Origin: Sphingomonas sp. YR710
GTDB taxonomy: Bacteria; Pseudomonadota; Alphaproteobacteria; Sphingomonadales; Sphingomonadaceae
Length of the DNA stretch: 64,000 bases
Direction of reading: 5' to 3'
Assembly (NCBI RefSeq): GCF_900101455.1
Contig: NZ_FMZJ01000010.1
Location: 62,001-126,000 of the forward strand
In this document: in pieces, positions 9,021-19,782 of the stretch
How positions within the stretch are numbered: position 1 is the stretch's first letter
Layout: each line of letters starts with the position of its first letter
Program-made: the position numbers and the translations under genes
Notes under the pieces: model-generated
The model's database searches: none
What the model was told of the DNA's origin: nothing
The model's input: only the letters and a program-made list of their open reading frames with translations

Positions 9021-10139
9021 TCAGGCTCCCTTGCGGACATAGCGATGTGGGACAAACGGCATCGGGCTGACGACGGCATCGAGCCGCTTCCCCCGGACTT
9101 CGATCTGGAGCGCGGTGCCGTTGGCGGCGCGGCCGGCGGAGACATAGCCCATCGCGATCGGCCGCTGCAGCGAGGGGCTGAAACCGCCCGACGTCACCGT
9201 GCCGACCAGCGTATCGCCGTCGAAGATCTGGGCGCCTTCGCGGGCCGGCAGCCGGCCGGCGACGAGCAGACCGATGCGCCTGGCGGGCGGGCCTTCCGCG
9301 AAATGGCGGCAGATCGTGATCGCGCCCGGAAATCCGCCCTCGGCGCGGCGGCGCTTCGGGACCGCGAAGCCTAAGCCGGCCATTGCCGGATCGCTCTTCG
9401 GATCGAGATCATGGCCATAGAGCGGCAGGCCGGCTTCGAGCCGCAGCGAATCGCGGGCGCCGAGGCCGATCGGCTTCACCTCGGGCTGTTCGGCGAGCAG
9501 ATTCGCGACCTTCGTGGCCGCGTCCGCCGGAATCGAAATCTCGAACCCATCCTCGCCGGTATAGCCCGACCGGCTGATCCAGGCTGGCACGCCGGCAATC
9601 TCGAACGCGCCCGCCGTCATGAATATGAGATTTTCGACATCGGGAACGAGCCGCGACAGGGCCGTCACCGCCTCGGGGCCCTGCAGCGCGAGCAGCGCAT
9701 GGTCGTCGAGATGGTTGAGCGTGAGCTCTTCGGGGAGATGCTCGTGCAGATGGGCGATATCGTCGGCCTTGGTCGCGCCGTTCACGACCAGGTAAAAATC
9801 GCCGGTGCGCCTTGTTACCATCAGATCGTCGAGAATCCCGCCTTGCTCATCGAGCAGCAGCGAGTAGCGCATCTTGTCCACGCCGAGGCCGATGATGTCG
9901 CCCGGCAGCAGCTTTTCGAGTTCGATGTCGACGGCGCCGCCGCTGATCAGCAGCTGGCCCATATGCGATACGTCGAACAGGCCGGCATGCTCGCGCGTCC
10001 ACAGATGCTCGGCGACGATGCCGTCATATTGGATCGGCATCTGATAGCCTGCGAACGGCACCATGCGGGCGCCGCGCGTGCGGTGCCACTCATCAAGCGG
10101 CAGGGTCTGGATGATATCTTCGGGTTCGTCGTCGCTCAA
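9021..10139 (-). CDS. gcvT: Aminomethyltransferase (T protein)
   Basis: GcvT releases ammonia from the aminomethyl-lipoyl group and transfers the methylene unit to tetrahydrofolate. The 372-residue protein shows [30 protein letters not shown] and the folate-site region [15 protein letters not shown], then [20 protein letters not shown]. No ATG is available upstream in frame. The predicted start is the TTG at 10139, which has AAGGG 7 nt before it. The gene is directly downstream of the tandem glycine riboswitch, so expression of the operon should rise with glycine. Confidence 0.95.
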   Translation of the reverse strand: MSDDEPEDIIQTLPLDEWHRTRGARMVPFAGYQMPIQYDGIVAEHLWTREHAGLFDVSHMGQLLISGGAVDIELEKLLPGDIIGLGVDKMRYSLLLDEQGGILDDLMVTRRTGDFYLVVNGATKADDIAHLHEHLPEELTLNHLDDHALLALQGPEAVTALSRLVPDVENLIFMTAGAFEIAGVPAWISRSGYTGEDGFEISIPADAATKVANLLAEQPEVKPIGLGARDSLRLEAGLPLYGHDLDPKSDPAMAGLGFAVPKRRRAEGGFPGAITICRHFAEGPPARRIGLLVAGRLPAREGAQIFDGDTLVGTVTSGGFSPSLQRPIAMGYVSAGRAANGTALQIEVRGKRLDAVVSPMPFVPHRYVRKGA

Positions 10140-10202
10140 GATCAGGCCCTTTTCGTGACAGGTGACAGGTTTCCACGCCGCATCGGCGGCGCTTCGATCC
10201 TG

Positions 10203-10412
10203 CCCCCTCTGTCACGGAAACCTGAGAGCTTTCACACAGGACCATGATGGTCCCGGCTTACCCCTTCGGTGGGGCGATCCGGCCTGAGCCGGTTCGCCCG
10301 CTTTCCAGAGTGTCGACCCTGTCCATGCGGTCCTTTGACCTGAGAGATTCCGGGGCGGTTGCTCCTTCGGCGGCCTCGGGCTTCCGCCCGCTGCACTCTC
10401 CCGCATGGCCAT
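10203..10412 (-). promoter_or_regulatory. Tandem glycine riboswitch upstream of gcvT
   Basis: Read on the minus strand, the leader contains two consecutive glycine aptamers. The first begins GCGGGAGAGTGCAGCGG and contains CCGAAGGAGCAA and AATCTCTCAGGTCAAAGGACCG. The second follows after GGACAGGGTCGAC with ACTCTGGAAAGCG, then CACCGAAGGGGTAAG and GCTCTCAGGTTTCCGTGACAG. The paired CCGAAG/CTCTCAGG signatures and the short linker are diagnostic of the cooperative two-aptamer class. The end lies about 65 nt before the gcvT start codon. No clear intrinsic terminator follows, so control of translation or Rho-dependent termination is more likely, which is inference. Confidence 0.95.
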
Positions 10413-10504
10413 CCACCGGTTGCCCGGCGGCGACTGAATTACCGATTGGCCCGCGCCGCCGCCCAAGTCAATCGCGTATATTGCGACGCAGCGCGTTGTG
10501 ACCC

Positions 10505-10623
10505 TAAAGCCCTTCCCCTTCAGGGGAGGGGGTGGGGTGGGGCCTATCCTCCTCACCGGCGCTGGTCTCAGTGAGACTGGACTGCCCCACCCCCAACCCC
10601 TCCCCTGAAGGGGAGGGGCTTTA
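10505..10623. repeat. Repeat with about 40-nt terminal inverted arms
   Basis: The arm at 10505-10543 is nearly the reverse complement of 10584-10623; both contain CCCCTTCAGGGG-type hairpins and G-rich/C-rich runs. A short centre contains the palindrome GTCTCAGTGAGAC. It is built like the element at 8501-8636 although the sequence differs. It lies between the gene at 10629 and the glycine riboswitch, and could act as the terminator of the minus-strand gene upstream. Confidence 0.75.
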
Positions 10624-10628
10624 GAAGC

Positions 10629-11285
10629 CTACCGCGTGGCGTTATAGGAGAGCTGGCTTTCGCTGAGCTGGAAGCCGATCAGCATCTCGAAATTCGCCTT
10701 GTTGACCGCATCGCGGACCGCGGGCTGGGTCATTGGATCGAGCGCGGCATCCTCGTCGCCGACCTTGCGCTTGCGCGTGATGCGCTGGAGGATTTCCGGG
10801 GGCAGGGTGGCCGCGACACGTGAAACGCTGCCGGTTGCCGAGGCATGGCTGGCTGCGCGGATCTGGCCATCGGCGAAATCGATCGTCACCTGGCCGAGCT
10901 GTTTCGACTGGAGATCGGTGCCCGCGCGCAGAATGGTCGCGAAATAGGGCAACGTCACCTGACGCGGTCCGGCGGCGTTGGCGCGCCGTGCCTGGACGTC
11001 GAAGCTGGCCACCACCTGGATGCGATCGCCGACGTCGGTGCAGGTCGTGCGCATGTTGGTGATGGTCGCGGTGACGTCGAGGGCTGCCAGCGTGCGTTCG
11101 CCCAGCGGATTGAACAGCGTGACGTCGCCGGTATAGGCCGGGATCGCCACGGCCGGGCACGACGAGCGTGCGATCTTGACCCCGCCGGTCTCATCAAATT
11201 CGGTACCATGCGAGCAGGCGCCGAGCGCCAGTGCCGCGAGGAGGATTGCCGCCGTACGTATCTTGGGGGTCTTCAAATTGGGCAC
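10629..11285 (-). CDS. Predicted lipoprotein of unknown function
   Basis: A 218-residue protein with a lipoprotein signal peptide: a basic start, a hydrophobic stretch (AAILLAALALGAC) and a lipobox ending in the cysteine at about residue 24. The mature part is mostly beta-rich, with GDRIQVVASFDVQARR and PYFATILRAG segments, and has no catalytic motif I recognise. It should be anchored in the cell envelope facing the periplasm. The start is a GTG at 11285 with AAGGA about 10 nt upstream. It lies alone, divergent from ispH. Confidence 0.75.
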   Translation of the reverse strand: MPNLKTPKIRTAAILLAALALGACSHGTEFDETGGVKIARSSCPAVAIPAYTGDVTLFNPLGERTLAALDVTATITNMRTTCTDVGDRIQVVASFDVQARRANAAGPRQVTLPYFATILRAGTDLQSKQLGQVTIDFADGQIRAASHASATGSVSRVAATLPPEILQRITRKRKVGDEDAALDPMTQPAVRDAVNKANFEMLIGFQLSESQLSYNATR

Positions 11286-11474
11286 GTGGCAAGCATCCTT
11301 AGCCTATCGTCCGGATGCTGATCGACCCGGCAGTCGGCGGCGATCATAGAAAGCGGGTGGGGCGCAGGCAAGCAATCGCGACAAAGCGGCGGACACAATC
11401 GATTTGCAGCAAAGCTGTGATACAAAAAATCTCAATGGTTTCGTCCTTCGAAAATGTCTTCTAAGGCGCCTTTC

Positions 11475-12431
11475 ATGTTTGGTTCAGCTTCGCCACCGCC
11501 GCTCACGCTTCTGGTCGCTGCCCCGCGGGGCTTTTGCGCCGGGGTGGATCGGGCGATCCGCATCGTCGAGCTCGCGATCGAGAAATTCGGCCGCCCCGTC
11601 TATGTCCGCCATGAAATCGTGCATAATCGATTCGTGGTCGATGATCTGAAAGCCAAAGGGGCGATCTTCATCGATGAGCTAGCCGAGGTTCCCGATGGTG
11701 CCGCCGTCGTCTTTTCGGCGCATGGCGTTCCCAAGCTGGTGGTTGGAGATGCCGAGCAGCGCGGTCTCGATTATCTTGACGCGACCTGCCCGCTGGTCTC
11801 GAAGGTCCATCGCCAGGCCGAGCGGCTCGTGTCCACGGGCCACCATATCTTTTTCATCGGACATCGCGGCCATCCGGAAGTGATCGGGACCTTTGGCCAG
11901 GTAGCGGACGGGGAGATGACCCTTGTCGAAACGGCGGCGGATGTCGAACGGGTCGATTGCCCGCACGATCGACATCCGGCCTTTCTCACCCAGACCACCT
12001 TGTCGGTCGACGATACGGCGGAGATCATCGCGGCGCTGCGGCGGCGCTTTCCGACGATCGTCATGCCGCGCGGCGAGGATATCTGTTACGCCACGTCCAA
12101 CCGCCAGGCGGCGGTAAAGGCCATGGCGTCGCGGTGTGACGCGCTGCTCGTGGTCGGGGCGCCCAACAGTTCGAACTCGCTGCGCCTCGTCGAGGTCGGG
12201 CAGCGGTGCGGCGTCAAGGCGCGGTTGGTGCAGGCAGCGGCCGACGTTGATTTTGCCTGGCTCGATGGCGTTTCCACGCTTGGCATCACCGCCGGCGCAT
12301 CCGCCCCGGAAATCCTGGTGCGGCAGATCGTTGCGGCATTGGCCACGCGCTTCACGATCACCGAACAGGAGGTCGAATCGGCGAAGGAGGATATGGTGTT
12401 CAAATTGCCCCGCGGGCTGGCGGCGGCCTGA
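11475..12431 (+). CDS. ispH: 4-hydroxy-3-methylbut-2-enyl diphosphate reductase
   Basis: IspH is the last enzyme of the MEP pathway; it reduces HMBPP to isopentenyl and dimethylallyl diphosphate with a [4Fe-4S] cluster. The three cluster cysteines are visible in [26 protein letters not shown] and [12 protein letters not shown]-adjacent [10 protein letters not shown]. The His residues in RHEIVHN, FSAHGVP and [11 protein letters not shown] bind diphosphate. An ATG at 11454 gives seven extra residues, but AAGG stands 8 nt before the ATG at 11475, so that start is preferred. First gene of an ispH-thrB-rnhA run. Confidence 0.96.
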   Translation: MFGSASPPPLTLLVAAPRGFCAGVDRAIRIVELAIEKFGRPVYVRHEIVHNRFVVDDLKAKGAIFIDELAEVPDGAAVVFSAHGVPKLVVGDAEQRGLDYLDATCPLVSKVHRQAERLVSTGHHIFFIGHRGHPEVIGTFGQVADGEMTLVETAADVERVDCPHDRHPAFLTQTTLSVDDTAEIIAALRRRFPTIVMPRGEDICYATSNRQAAVKAMASRCDALLVVGAPNSSNSLRLVEVGQRCGVKARLVQAAADVDFAWLDGVSTLGITAGASAPEILVRQIVAALATRFTITEQEVESAKEDMVFKLPRGLAAA

Positions 12432-12434
12432 TCG

Positions 12435-13397
12435 ATGGCCGTCTATACCCAGGTTCCCACCGAGGAGATGGAGGCCTTTCTCCATCGCTACAATCACGGC
12501 GCGCTGATTTCCGCCAAGGGAATCGCCGAGGGTGTCGAGAACAGCAATTATCTGATCGAAACGACCACCAGCCGTTTCATCCTGACGCTCTATGAAAAAC
12601 GCGTCGATGTCGGCGACCTGCCATTCTTTTTCGCGCTGCTCGATCATCTCGCGGCCAAGGGGCTCAACATTCCCCGGGTGTTGCCCGATCGGCTTGGGCA
12701 GCAGTTGCAGACACTCGCAGGCCGCCCGGCCTGCCTGATCGAGTTTCTGAGCGGGCTGTCGGTGACGCATCCGACGCCGGCGCAGGCGCGCGCCGCTGGT
12801 GGCGCATTGGGAGACATGCATAAGGCGCTGGCCGATTTCGGGCTGTCGCGGCCCAACAATCTCGGCCTGGCGGGATGGCATGCGCTTGCCGGGCGGTGCG
12901 GCGTCGATCTCGATACCATCGCGCCGGGCCTTGGCGATCGGGTGGCACGCGAACTGGCCTTCCTCGACGCGAACTGGCCGCATCATCTGCCGACATCGGT
13001 GATCCATGCCGATATGTTTCCGGATAATGTGCTGTTGCTGGGGGACGCCGTCAGCGGAGTGATCGATTTCTATTTCGCCTGTACCGATATCCGCGCCTGG
13101 GATCTGGCGGTCACCCATACGGCCTGGTGCTTCGAAAGTGATGGGACCCGTTATCATGCAGACGTCGGCGCTGCCTTGATCGCCGGCTATCATGCGCATT
13201 TCGGCCTGTCCGATCTCGAGCGCGCGGCGTTTGCGATCCTGGCCCGTGGCGCCTGCCTGCGCTTCCTGCTGACGCGCGCCTGGGATTGGTTGAATACCCC
13301 TCCTTCGGCGATCGTCACCCGCAAGGACCCGCTCGCCTTTCTGCGGCGGCTCGATTTCTATGCGGAAGTCGACTCCGCGGCGCTGGTGGGCGCATGA
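12435..13397 (+). CDS. thrB: Homoserine kinase (ThrB, APH-fold type)
   Basis: This 320-residue protein belongs to the aminoglycoside-phosphotransferase-like class of homoserine kinases common in alphaproteobacteria, not the GHMP class of E. coli. It phosphorylates homoserine on the way to threonine. Seen in the sequence are [15 protein letters not shown] in the N-lobe, the catalytic-loop region [17 protein letters not shown] with the catalytic Asp, and [19 protein letters not shown] as the metal-binding DFG equivalent. The ATG is 3 nt after the ispH stop, and its stop overlaps the rnhA start (ATGA). Confidence 0.94.
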   Translation: MAVYTQVPTEEMEAFLHRYNHGALISAKGIAEGVENSNYLIETTTSRFILTLYEKRVDVGDLPFFFALLDHLAAKGLNIPRVLPDRLGQQLQTLAGRPACLIEFLSGLSVTHPTPAQARAAGGALGDMHKALADFGLSRPNNLGLAGWHALAGRCGVDLDTIAPGLGDRVARELAFLDANWPHHLPTSVIHADMFPDNVLLLGDAVSGVIDFYFACTDIRAWDLAVTHTAWCFESDGTRYHADVGAALIAGYHAHFGLSDLERAAFAILARGACLRFLLTRAWDWLNTPPSAIVTRKDPLAFLRRLDFYAEVDSAALVGA

Positions 13398-13849
13398 CCG
13401 AACTACCGTTCGTCGAGATTGCGACCGATGGAGCGTGCAAGGGCAATCCGGGCCCGGGCGGCTGGGGCGCGCTCATTCGCTTTGGGGCGCACGAAAAGGA
13501 GCTTTCGGGGGCAGAGAATCCGAGCACCAACAACCGAATGGAATTGATGGCGGCAATCAGCGCGCTGAAGGCGCTTAACCGGCCGTGCCGGGTGAAACTG
13601 TCGACCGACAGCCGTTACGTCATGGATGGACTCACCAAGTGGATCCACGGCTGGCGCAAGAATGGCTGGAAGACCGCGGACAAGAAGCCGGTCAAAAATG
13701 CCGAACTGTGGCAGGAACTGGTGGCGGCTGCCGCTCCGCATCGGGTCGAATGGATCTGGGTGAAGGGGCATGCTGGCCATCCGGACAATGAACGCGCGGA
13801 CCGGTTGGCGAGCGATGCGGCGTTGGGCGTGCGGCTTCAGCCTTCCTGA
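13394..13849 (+). CDS. rnhA: Ribonuclease HI
   Basis: This 151-residue enzyme cuts the RNA strand of RNA:DNA hybrids. All four acidic catalytic residues are present: the Asp in [18 protein letters not shown], the Glu in [13 protein letters not shown], the Asp in [12 protein letters not shown] and the Asp in [13 protein letters not shown], together with the His loop VKGHAGH. The basic-protrusion handle [20 protein letters not shown] is intact. The start overlaps the thrB stop by 4 nt, and the 3' end overlaps the convergent kinase gene by 13 nt. Confidence 0.97.
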   Translation: MTELPFVEIATDGACKGNPGPGGWGALIRFGAHEKELSGAENPSTNNRMELMAAISALKALNRPCRVKLSTDSRYVMDGLTKWIHGWRKNGWKTADKKPVKNAELWQELVAAAAPHRVEWIWVKGHAGHPDNERADRLASDAALGVRLQPS

Positions 13850-15882
13850 GAGCGTGGGGTAAAATCGGTTTCGACGACATTGTCGATCGCCCGCGCGATC
13901 GGCTTCGGCATGCCGCCAATTTGGTGCCGGAGGAACTCCGAAAGCGCGGCGGCCTGCGCGACCATATCGCCAATGATAGCCGGCGGGCAGGCGCGCTGGC
14001 TGCATTGACGCGCGATGGACGCGAGCAGTCGCGATAGCGCGAAATTGCCAAAATTATCGAGCAATGCGCGCAACGCCTCCGCCTCGGCCGCCGCCAGATC
14101 CCAGGCCGTGGCGCGGATCGCCGCGGCAATCCGCACGGGCCGATCGGTGACATCGAACAGCAGCATTTTCATCAACACCCCGGCTTCCTCGAAGCCGGCC
14201 TGTTCGACCAGCCAATTGAGCCGTTCGCGATTGAAATGATCGGCGGGCTGTTCGGCTTGTGAAATGGCGCCGCGGCGCATCTTCTCGACCATATCGAGCA
14301 ATTGGCTGGAGACGATCGGCTTCGGCAGGAAACTGTCGATCCCGGCCTCGAAATAGGCACGGCGGCGTTCAGGCTGGCCGTCGGCGCTGATGGCCAGGAT
14401 CGGCGTCTGGGACGCCGGCGGATCGAGCGCGCGAATCGCCCGTGTGGCCGCGAGCCCATCCAGTTCGGGCATCTGCATGTCCATCAGGATCAGATCGAAG
14501 CGCTGGCCGGTGGTGGCGCTGAGCGCCTTCAACCCGTCTTCGACAGCCACTACTTCGTGCCCCTGCCGGGTCAGCAACGCGGACATCAAGCGCCGGTTTA
14601 CAGGATTATCCTCGGCCAGCAGGATGCGCAGCGGGCCAAGTGGCTGACCATCAGTGTGTTGCCCGGATGCCGTTGGGCTCATGCTGATCGCGAATGGCAG
14701 TTCGATGCTGAATGTGCTTCCGCGGCCCGGATCGCTCGAAACAGCGATCGATCCTCCCATCGCCTCGGCAAGCTGCTGGCTGATTGCCAGGCCGAGCCCG
14801 CTTCTGCCCTCTAGCCGTGCCCGCGCCGCATCGACCTGCTCATAGCGCGAGAATATCCGTCCTAGCGCCTCCTGACCGATGCCGATCCCGCTGTCCTGCA
14901 CCACCACCATCCAGTAATCGGTGCCAGGCTCGCTACGCGATATCGAGGCGGAGATCGAAATTCGTCCCGTCTCGGTATATTTGATCGCGTTACCGATCAG
15001 GTTGGAAAAGATCTGCTGCACACGGGCCGAATCGCCATGGACGATGGCGGGTGCGCCATCCAGCCCATGGGCATCGAGGTGGAGCGCCTTGTTCTGGGCG
15101 GTCGATTGGAACAGATCGACCGTAGTGCGAATCAGTGCCTTCAGATCGAAGGGGCGGCTTTCCAGCACCATGCGGCCGGTGCCCACGCGGGACAGATCAA
15201 GCATGTCGTCCAGCACGGCGGTGAGCGTGCAGGCCGACTGCGACAGGCTTTCGAGCAAATGGGATCGTTGTCCGTCCGCGGGATCGGCACGCAGCAGATC
15301 GATCGTCGCCAAAATGCCTGTCATCGGTGTGCGGATTTCGTTGGAAATGACCGCTATGAAATCGGCATATGCGCGTTCCGCAGCCTTGGCCTGATCGCGC
15401 GCGAGGATCAGTGCCCGCTCTGCCTCGACCTCCTGCGTCACTTCGCGCATGATCCCGAACATGGCATTCCGCCCGTCCATGCGGCCGCTCGTCACGACAT
15501 AGATGATGCGTCCGTCGGCCCGTACCATTCGCAGTCTGGTGGGCTGGAGAATTCCCGTTTGCTCAACCTGATCGCCGGCCGCGTCGACGATCGGGCGGTC
15601 GTCCGGGAGAAAGAAGGCGGATAGGTCGTCGCGGGTCAGCGCCCGGTCCGGCGCAATCCCGACCATGGCATAAAGCGTGGGGGACCAGGAAACGTCATGC
15701 GTGACAAGATTGATCCGCCAATGGCCGATACCTGCATCGGCCTCGGCCATCGTGAGCAGTCGATTCTCTTCGGAGAGTTGATTTTCCGGAATCGTCTCTG
15801 CCCCTGTCCGTTCGTCTCTACCGCCGCACTCTGCTCGCGGCGGCAACACGCTTTTGCCGCCGTCGGCCATATTAACCGTCAT
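13837..15882 (-). CDS. Hybrid sensor kinase-like protein with substituted phosphoacceptor histidines
   Basis: About 681 residues with no membrane segment. Order: PAS domain (about 50-165), dimerisation helix, HATPase domain (N box [16 protein letters not shown] boxes DSGIGIG and [12 protein letters not shown]), receiver domain ([11 protein letters not shown], phosphoacceptor Asp in [13 protein letters not shown], Lys in LPKPI), then a helical HPt-like domain. In the H box the expected S-H-E-[LI]-R-T-P reads S-N-E-I-R-T-P: the histidine is Asn (codon AAC, 15340-15342 on this strand). In the HPt-like helix the expected A-H-x-L-[KR] reads A-E-A-L-R. So both histidine phosphorylation sites appear lost, while the ATP-binding and receiver residues are intact. 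The ATG at 15882 is preferred over an upstream GTG at 15966, though the start is uncertain. Confidence 0.88.
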   Translation of the reverse strand: MTVNMADGGKSVLPPRAECGGRDERTGAETIPENQLSEENRLLTMAEADAGIGHWRINLVTHDVSWSPTLYAMVGIAPDRALTRDDLSAFFLPDDRPIVDAAGDQVEQTGILQPTRLRMVRADGRIIYVVTSGRMDGRNAMFGIMREVTQEVEAERALILARDQAKAAERAYADFIAVISNEIRTPMTGILATIDLLRADPADGQRSHLLESLSQSACTLTAVLDDMLDLSRVGTGRMVLESRPFDLKALIRTTVDLFQSTAQNKALHLDAHGLDGAPAIVHGDSARVQQIFSNLIGNAIKYTETGRISISASISRSEPGTDYWMVVVQDSGIGIGQEALGRIFSRYEQVDAARARLEGRSGLGLAISQQLAEAMGGSIAVSSDPGRGSTFSIELPFAISMSPTASGQHTDGQPLGPLRILLAEDNPVNRRLMSALLTRQGHEVVAVEDGLKALSATTGQRFDLILMDMQMPELDGLAATRAIRALDPPASQTPILAISADGQPERRRAYFEAGIDSFLPKPIVSSQLLDMVEKMRRGAISQAEQPADHFNRERLNWLVEQAGFEEAGVLMKMLLFDVTDRPVRIAAAIRATAWDLAAAEAEALRALLDNFGNFALSRLLASIARQCSQRACPPAIIGDMVAQAAALSEFLRHQIGGMPKPIARAIDNVVETDFTPRSQEG

Positions 15883-16017
15883 GAGGGCGCGCCGCCACTC
15901 TTTCCGCAACGCTGAGGTGTTTTGCGTATGATCAAGGGGCTGTTGCCAATTCCGTCGATTCGCCACCGGTGGGCGGGCCGGGCAGGGGGCTGGTGAAGCC
16001 CAGCCTCGGAAAATACG

Positions 16018-16377
16018 CTAACGCCCTGGCCGGCTGCCGACGAAAAGGGCCGATGCCAGGATTGCTCCCCCCACGAGCAGCGCCAGCCATGGCCAAGGGT
16101 GCACGGCCAATAGGAATATCGCATATCCCCCGGCCATGCTGCCGATCGCCAAGATCTTTGCTTTGATCGGTATAGCGCCGCGTTCACGCCAGTTGCGCAC
16201 AGGCGGCCCGAGCCAGCGATGATCGAGCAGCCAGCGTTCGAAGCGTGGCGATGATTTCGTGAAGCAGCCAGCCGCGCCGATCAGGAACACCGTTGTCGGC
16301 ATCACCGGCAACAACGCCCCGATAACGCCCAAGGCGATCAGGAACCAGCCGAGCCCGAACCAGACCCAGCGGATCAT
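16018..16377 (-). CDS. DUF454 (YbaN-like) inner membrane protein
   Basis: A 119-residue membrane protein of the YbaN/DUF454 family. It starts MIRWVWFGLGWFLIALGVIG, followed by the hallmark LLPVMPTTVFLIGAAGCFTKSSPRFERWL, RWLGPPVRNWRERGAIP and two C-terminal hydrophobic helices. Three to four transmembrane segments are predicted by eye. The function of the family is unknown. It is 13 nt downstream of the secA stop on the same strand and probably shares its transcript. Confidence 0.88.
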   Translation of the reverse strand: MIRWVWFGLGWFLIALGVIGALLPVMPTTVFLIGAAGCFTKSSPRFERWLLDHRWLGPPVRNWRERGAIPIKAKILAIGSMAGGYAIFLLAVHPWPWLALLVGGAILASALFVGSRPGR

Positions 16378-16390
16378 GGCGCCGGCGCGA

Positions 16391-19105
16391 TCAGAGCGCC
16401 CCGTGGCAGTGCTTGTACTTCTTGCCCGACCCGCAGGGGCAGGGCGAGTTCCGGCTGAGCGTCGCCGTCAGCGCCGGATCGAGCGCCAGGCCGGCGCCGC
16501 CGGTCATCTCGGGAAGCCGGGTGGTCACCAGCCCGCCACCGTTCCAGCCGTCGTCTTCGCCGGTCAACGGATCGACGTGGCTGGTGATGAAATCCGGCAT
16601 CGGCGGCAATTCGGCCATTTCCGGTGCGAAGCCGAAGCGCGCATGCGCCAGGATTCGGGTCACTTCCTCGCGGATCGCGCCGAGCATCCGCTCGAACAAG
16701 GCGAAGGCTTCCTGCTTATATTCGTTGAGCGGTGTCTTCTGGGCATAGGCCCGCAGGTGGATCACCTGCCTCAGCGCGTCGAGCGTCGCCAGATGCTCCT
16801 TCCAGTGATGGTCGAGCGACTGCAGCAGCACGCTCTTCTCGATGCCATGCCAGCTCGGCTCGTCGATCGCCGCACGCTTCTCGGCGATCAGCGCATCCGC
16901 AGCGGCCAGGGTTCGCTCGGCCAGCGTCTCGGGGTCGAGTCCGTCCTCGGCCAGCCATGCGTCGATCGGCAGGTCGAGGCCGAGCGTCTCCATCGCGCGG
17001 GCTTTCAGCATCTCGACATTCCATTGTTCGGGATAGCTGTTGGGCGGGCAGGCTTCGCCGACGATCGCGTTGGCGGTCTCGGCGCGCATGTCGGCGACAA
17101 CGTCGTCGACGGTTTCGGCATCCATGATGTCGGCGCGCTGTTCGTAGATCACCTTGCGCTGATCGTTCATCACGTCGTCATATTCGACGACCTGCTTGCG
17201 GATATCGTAGTTGCGGGCCTCGACCTTCTTCTGCGCGGTCTCGATCGCCTTGGAGATCCATGGTGACACGATGGCCTCGCCATCCGCCAGATTCTTGTTC
17301 ATCATCTTCGCGAACATCGTCTGCGGCCCGAAGATTCGCAGCAGATCGTCGTCGAGCGACAGATAGAAGCGGCTGAGGCCGGGATCGCCCTGCCGGCCCG
17401 AACGGCCGCGCAGCTGATTGTCGATGCGTCGGCTCTCATGGCGCTCGGTGCCGAGCACGAACAGGCCGCCGGCCTCTAGCACCTTCTGCTTTTCGTCGGC
17501 GATCTCGGTGACGATGCGGCTGGCGACCGCCTCATATTCCGGCGTGCCGGCAACCAGATCGGGATGTTCGTCCAGCATGCGGAATTCGAGGTTGCCGCCC
17601 AGTTGGATGTCGGTGCCGCGCCCTGCCATGTTGGTGGCGATCGTCACGGCTGCAAGCCGGCCGGCCTGTGCCACGATATGCGCTTCCTGCTCATGGTAGC
17701 GCGCGTTGAGCACCTTGTGCGGTACGCCCTCCTTGATCAGGAATTCGGACAGCATCTCCGATTTCTCGATCGATACGGTACCCACCAGCACCGGCTGGTT
17801 GCGGGCCGCCGCCTCGCGGATCGCGACCGTGATCGCGCCGAATTTATCGTTGATGTTCTTGTAGAATTCGTCGTCCTCATCGATTCGCTTGACCGGTACG
17901 TTGGTGGGGATGGTGACGACATTCATCTTGTAGATCTGGTAGAATTCCGGGGCCTCGGTGGCCGCGGTGCCGGTCATGCCGCCCAGCTTGGGGTACATGC
18001 GGAAATAATTCTGGAAGGTGATCGAGGCCAGTGTCTGATTCTCGGGCTCGATATGAACGCCTTCCTTGGCCTCGACCGCCTGGTGAAGCCCGTCGGACCA
18101 GCGGCGCCCATCCATCATGCGGCCCGTGAATTCGTCGATAATGACGACCTTGCCGTCTTTGACGATGTAATCGGTGTCGAGCTTGAACACGATGTTCGCG
18201 CGCATCGCCTGGTTCAGGTGGTGGACGACCTGGGTATTCTCGAAATCGTAGAGATTGGCGCCTTCGAGCAGGCCCGCATCTTCGAGCAACCGCTCGATCC
18301 GCTCGGTGCCGTCCTCAGTGAGCACTACCGATCGCTGCTTCTCGTCGAGCTCATAATCCGCCGGCAGAACCTGCTTCACGATCAGATCGACCTGCTTGTA
18401 CAGTTCCGATTTGTCGTCGGTCGGTCCCGAGATGATAAGCGGCGTGCGCGCTTCGTCGATCAGGATCGAATCGACCTCGTCGACGATCGCGAAATTGAAC
18501 GGCCGCTGTACCATCAGCGCGCGTTCATATTTCATATTGTCGCGCAGATAATCGAAGCCGAACTCGTTGTTCGTGCCGTAAGTGATGTCGGCGGCGTAGG
18601 AATCTCGCCGTTCCTCGTCGGTCAGGTGCGGGATGATCACGCCGGTGGTCAGCCCCAGGAAGCGATAAACCCGGCCCATCCATTCGGCATCGCGCGCTGC
18701 CAGATAGTCATTGACTGTCACGACATGCACGCCCTTGCCGGGAAGTGCGTTCAGATAGGTGGCCAACGTCGCCACCAGCGTCTTGCCTTCACCCGTTCGC
18801 ATCTCGGCAATTTCACCGCGATGGAGGACGATGCCGCCAATCATCTGCACATCGTAATGGCGCTGGCCCAGCACGCGCTTGGCCGCCTCGCGGACCGTGG
18901 CAAAGGCCTCTGGCAGAATCGCATCGAGGGTCTGACCTTCGGCAAGCCGCTGCCGAAACAGGACCGTCTGATTCGCCAGTTCGTCGTCGGACATCGCCGA
19001 AATCACGGGCTCGAAACCGTTGATCCGGTTCACGATAGGCCGCAGCGACTTCACGTAGCGATCGTTGGACGATCCGAAAATGGCTTTGGCGATCCCGCCG
19101 AGCAT
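16391..19105 (-). CDS. secA: Preprotein translocase ATPase SecA
   Basis: SecA drives post-translational export through SecYEG. The 904-residue protein has Walker [14 protein letters not shown], the DEAD-like [15 protein letters not shown], the preprotein cross-linking domain, [13 protein letters not shown] and [18 protein letters not shown] of nucleotide-binding fold 2, the helical scaffold, and the C-terminal zinc site [14 protein letters not shown] that contacts SecB and phospholipid. Of two in-frame ATGs (19111 and 19105), AAGGA lies 6 nt before the second and touches the first, so 19105 is chosen; it also gives the usual MLGG start. Confidence 0.98.
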   Translation of the reverse strand: MLGGIAKAIFGSSNDRYVKSLRPIVNRINGFEPVISAMSDDELANQTVLFRQRLAEGQTLDAILPEAFATVREAAKRVLGQRHYDVQMIGGIVLHRGEIAEMRTGEGKTLVATLATYLNALPGKGVHVVTVNDYLAARDAEWMGRVYRFLGLTTGVIIPHLTDEERRDSYAADITYGTNNEFGFDYLRDNMKYERALMVQRPFNFAIVDEVDSILIDEARTPLIISGPTDDKSELYKQVDLIVKQVLPADYELDEKQRSVVLTEDGTERIERLLEDAGLLEGANLYDFENTQVVHHLNQAMRANIVFKLDTDYIVKDGKVVIIDEFTGRMMDGRRWSDGLHQAVEAKEGVHIEPENQTLASITFQNYFRMYPKLGGMTGTAATEAPEFYQIYKMNVVTIPTNVPVKRIDEDDEFYKNINDKFGAITVAIREAAARNQPVLVGTVSIEKSEMLSEFLIKEGVPHKVLNARYHEQEAHIVAQAGRLAAVTIATNMAGRGTDIQLGGNLEFRMLDEHPDLVAGTPEYEAVASRIVTEIADEKQKVLEAGGLFVLGTERHESRRIDNQLRGRSGRQGDPGLSRFYLSLDDDLLRIFGPQTMFAKMMNKNLADGEAIVSPWISKAIETAQKKVEARNYDIRKQVVEYDDVMNDQRKVIYEQRADIMDAETVDDVVADMRAETANAIVGEACPPNSYPEQWNVEMLKARAMETLGLDLPIDAWLAEDGLDPETLAERTLAAADALIAEKRAAIDEPSWHGIEKSVLLQSLDHHWKEHLATLDALRQVIHLRAYAQKTPLNEYKQEAFALFERMLGAIREEVTRILAHARFGFAPEMAELPPMPDFITSHVDPLTGEDDGWNGGGLVTTRLPEMTGGAGLALDPALTATLSRNSPCPCGSGKKYKHCHGAL

Positions 19106-19228
19106 GGGCATTCCTTATGGATTATCAGATGTGGAGCAGGCTTCCCCGCTCGCAGACCGGTTCGCGGCGGAGATAGGGTTTGACCTTGGCCACGTCAATT
19201 GAGCCCGCAAACTTGCGGGTAGATGGAT

Positions 19229-19777
19229 TCAGGACCTCTCAACGTCGCTTGTGGCGAGAAGGTCCGCGCGGAGCAGCGTGATCTTCGCCTTGCCATGCAC
19301 TCGCTCGGCTTCGACCGCGAATCCGGGAACGGAGACGGCCTCTGCTTTGCCGGTCTCGATGCTGACCCAGCCCCCAGGTGCAAGCTTGATGGTGCCGAGC
19401 ACTTTCTGGCCCAGCCCCGTGCCGTAAGGCGGATCGATCAGCACGAGATCGAACGGCCCGCCGGAGAAGCCTTCGGCGGCCGTCGCCCGAATTTCGGCAT
19501 TCGCTCCCAGTTTGGCGATGTTGGTCTTGAGCGCCGCGATCGCCTCGCGTTCGCGTTCGACGAAGGTGCAATGGGCGGCGCCGCGCGAGAGCGCCTCGAG
19601 CCCGAGCGCGCCGGTGCCGGCGCAGATGTCGGCGACTCGCAGCCCTTCGAAGCTGCCGAGCCGGCTGGTCAGCATCGAGAACAGCGCCTCGCGCGTCCGG
19701 TCGCTCGTCGGGCGGGTGGCGAGGCCTTCGGGGGCAATTATCGGTCGGCCGCGCCAGGCCCCGGATATGATTCGCAT
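19229..19777 (-). CDS. rsmD: 16S rRNA (guanine(966)-N(2))-methyltransferase
   Basis: RsmD methylates G966 of 16S rRNA. The 182-residue protein starts MRIISGAWRGRPIIAPEG, a typical RsmD opening, followed by TRPTSDRTREALFSML, the SAM motif DICAGTGALGLEALSRGA and the N6/N2-methylase motif LVLIDPPYG (DPPY). Its start is 6 nt after the stop of the pseudouridine synthase gene, so both rRNA modification genes are likely co-transcribed. Confidence 0.95.
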   Translation of the reverse strand: MRIISGAWRGRPIIAPEGLATRPTSDRTREALFSMLTSRLGSFEGLRVADICAGTGALGLEALSRGAAHCTFVEREREAIAALKTNIAKLGANAEIRATAAEGFSGGPFDLVLIDPPYGTGLGQKVLGTIKLAPGGWVSIETGKAEAVSVPGFAVEAERVHGKAKITLLRADLLATSDVERS

Positions 19778-19782
19778 CGCTC

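Noticed and set aside
11679-13199. 506-codon minus-strand frame opposite ispH and thrB
   Set aside because: Antisense shadow of two recognised enzymes.
17564-19183. 539-codon plus-strand open frame opposite secA
   Set aside because: Shadow of secA, with no start signal and no recognisable domain.
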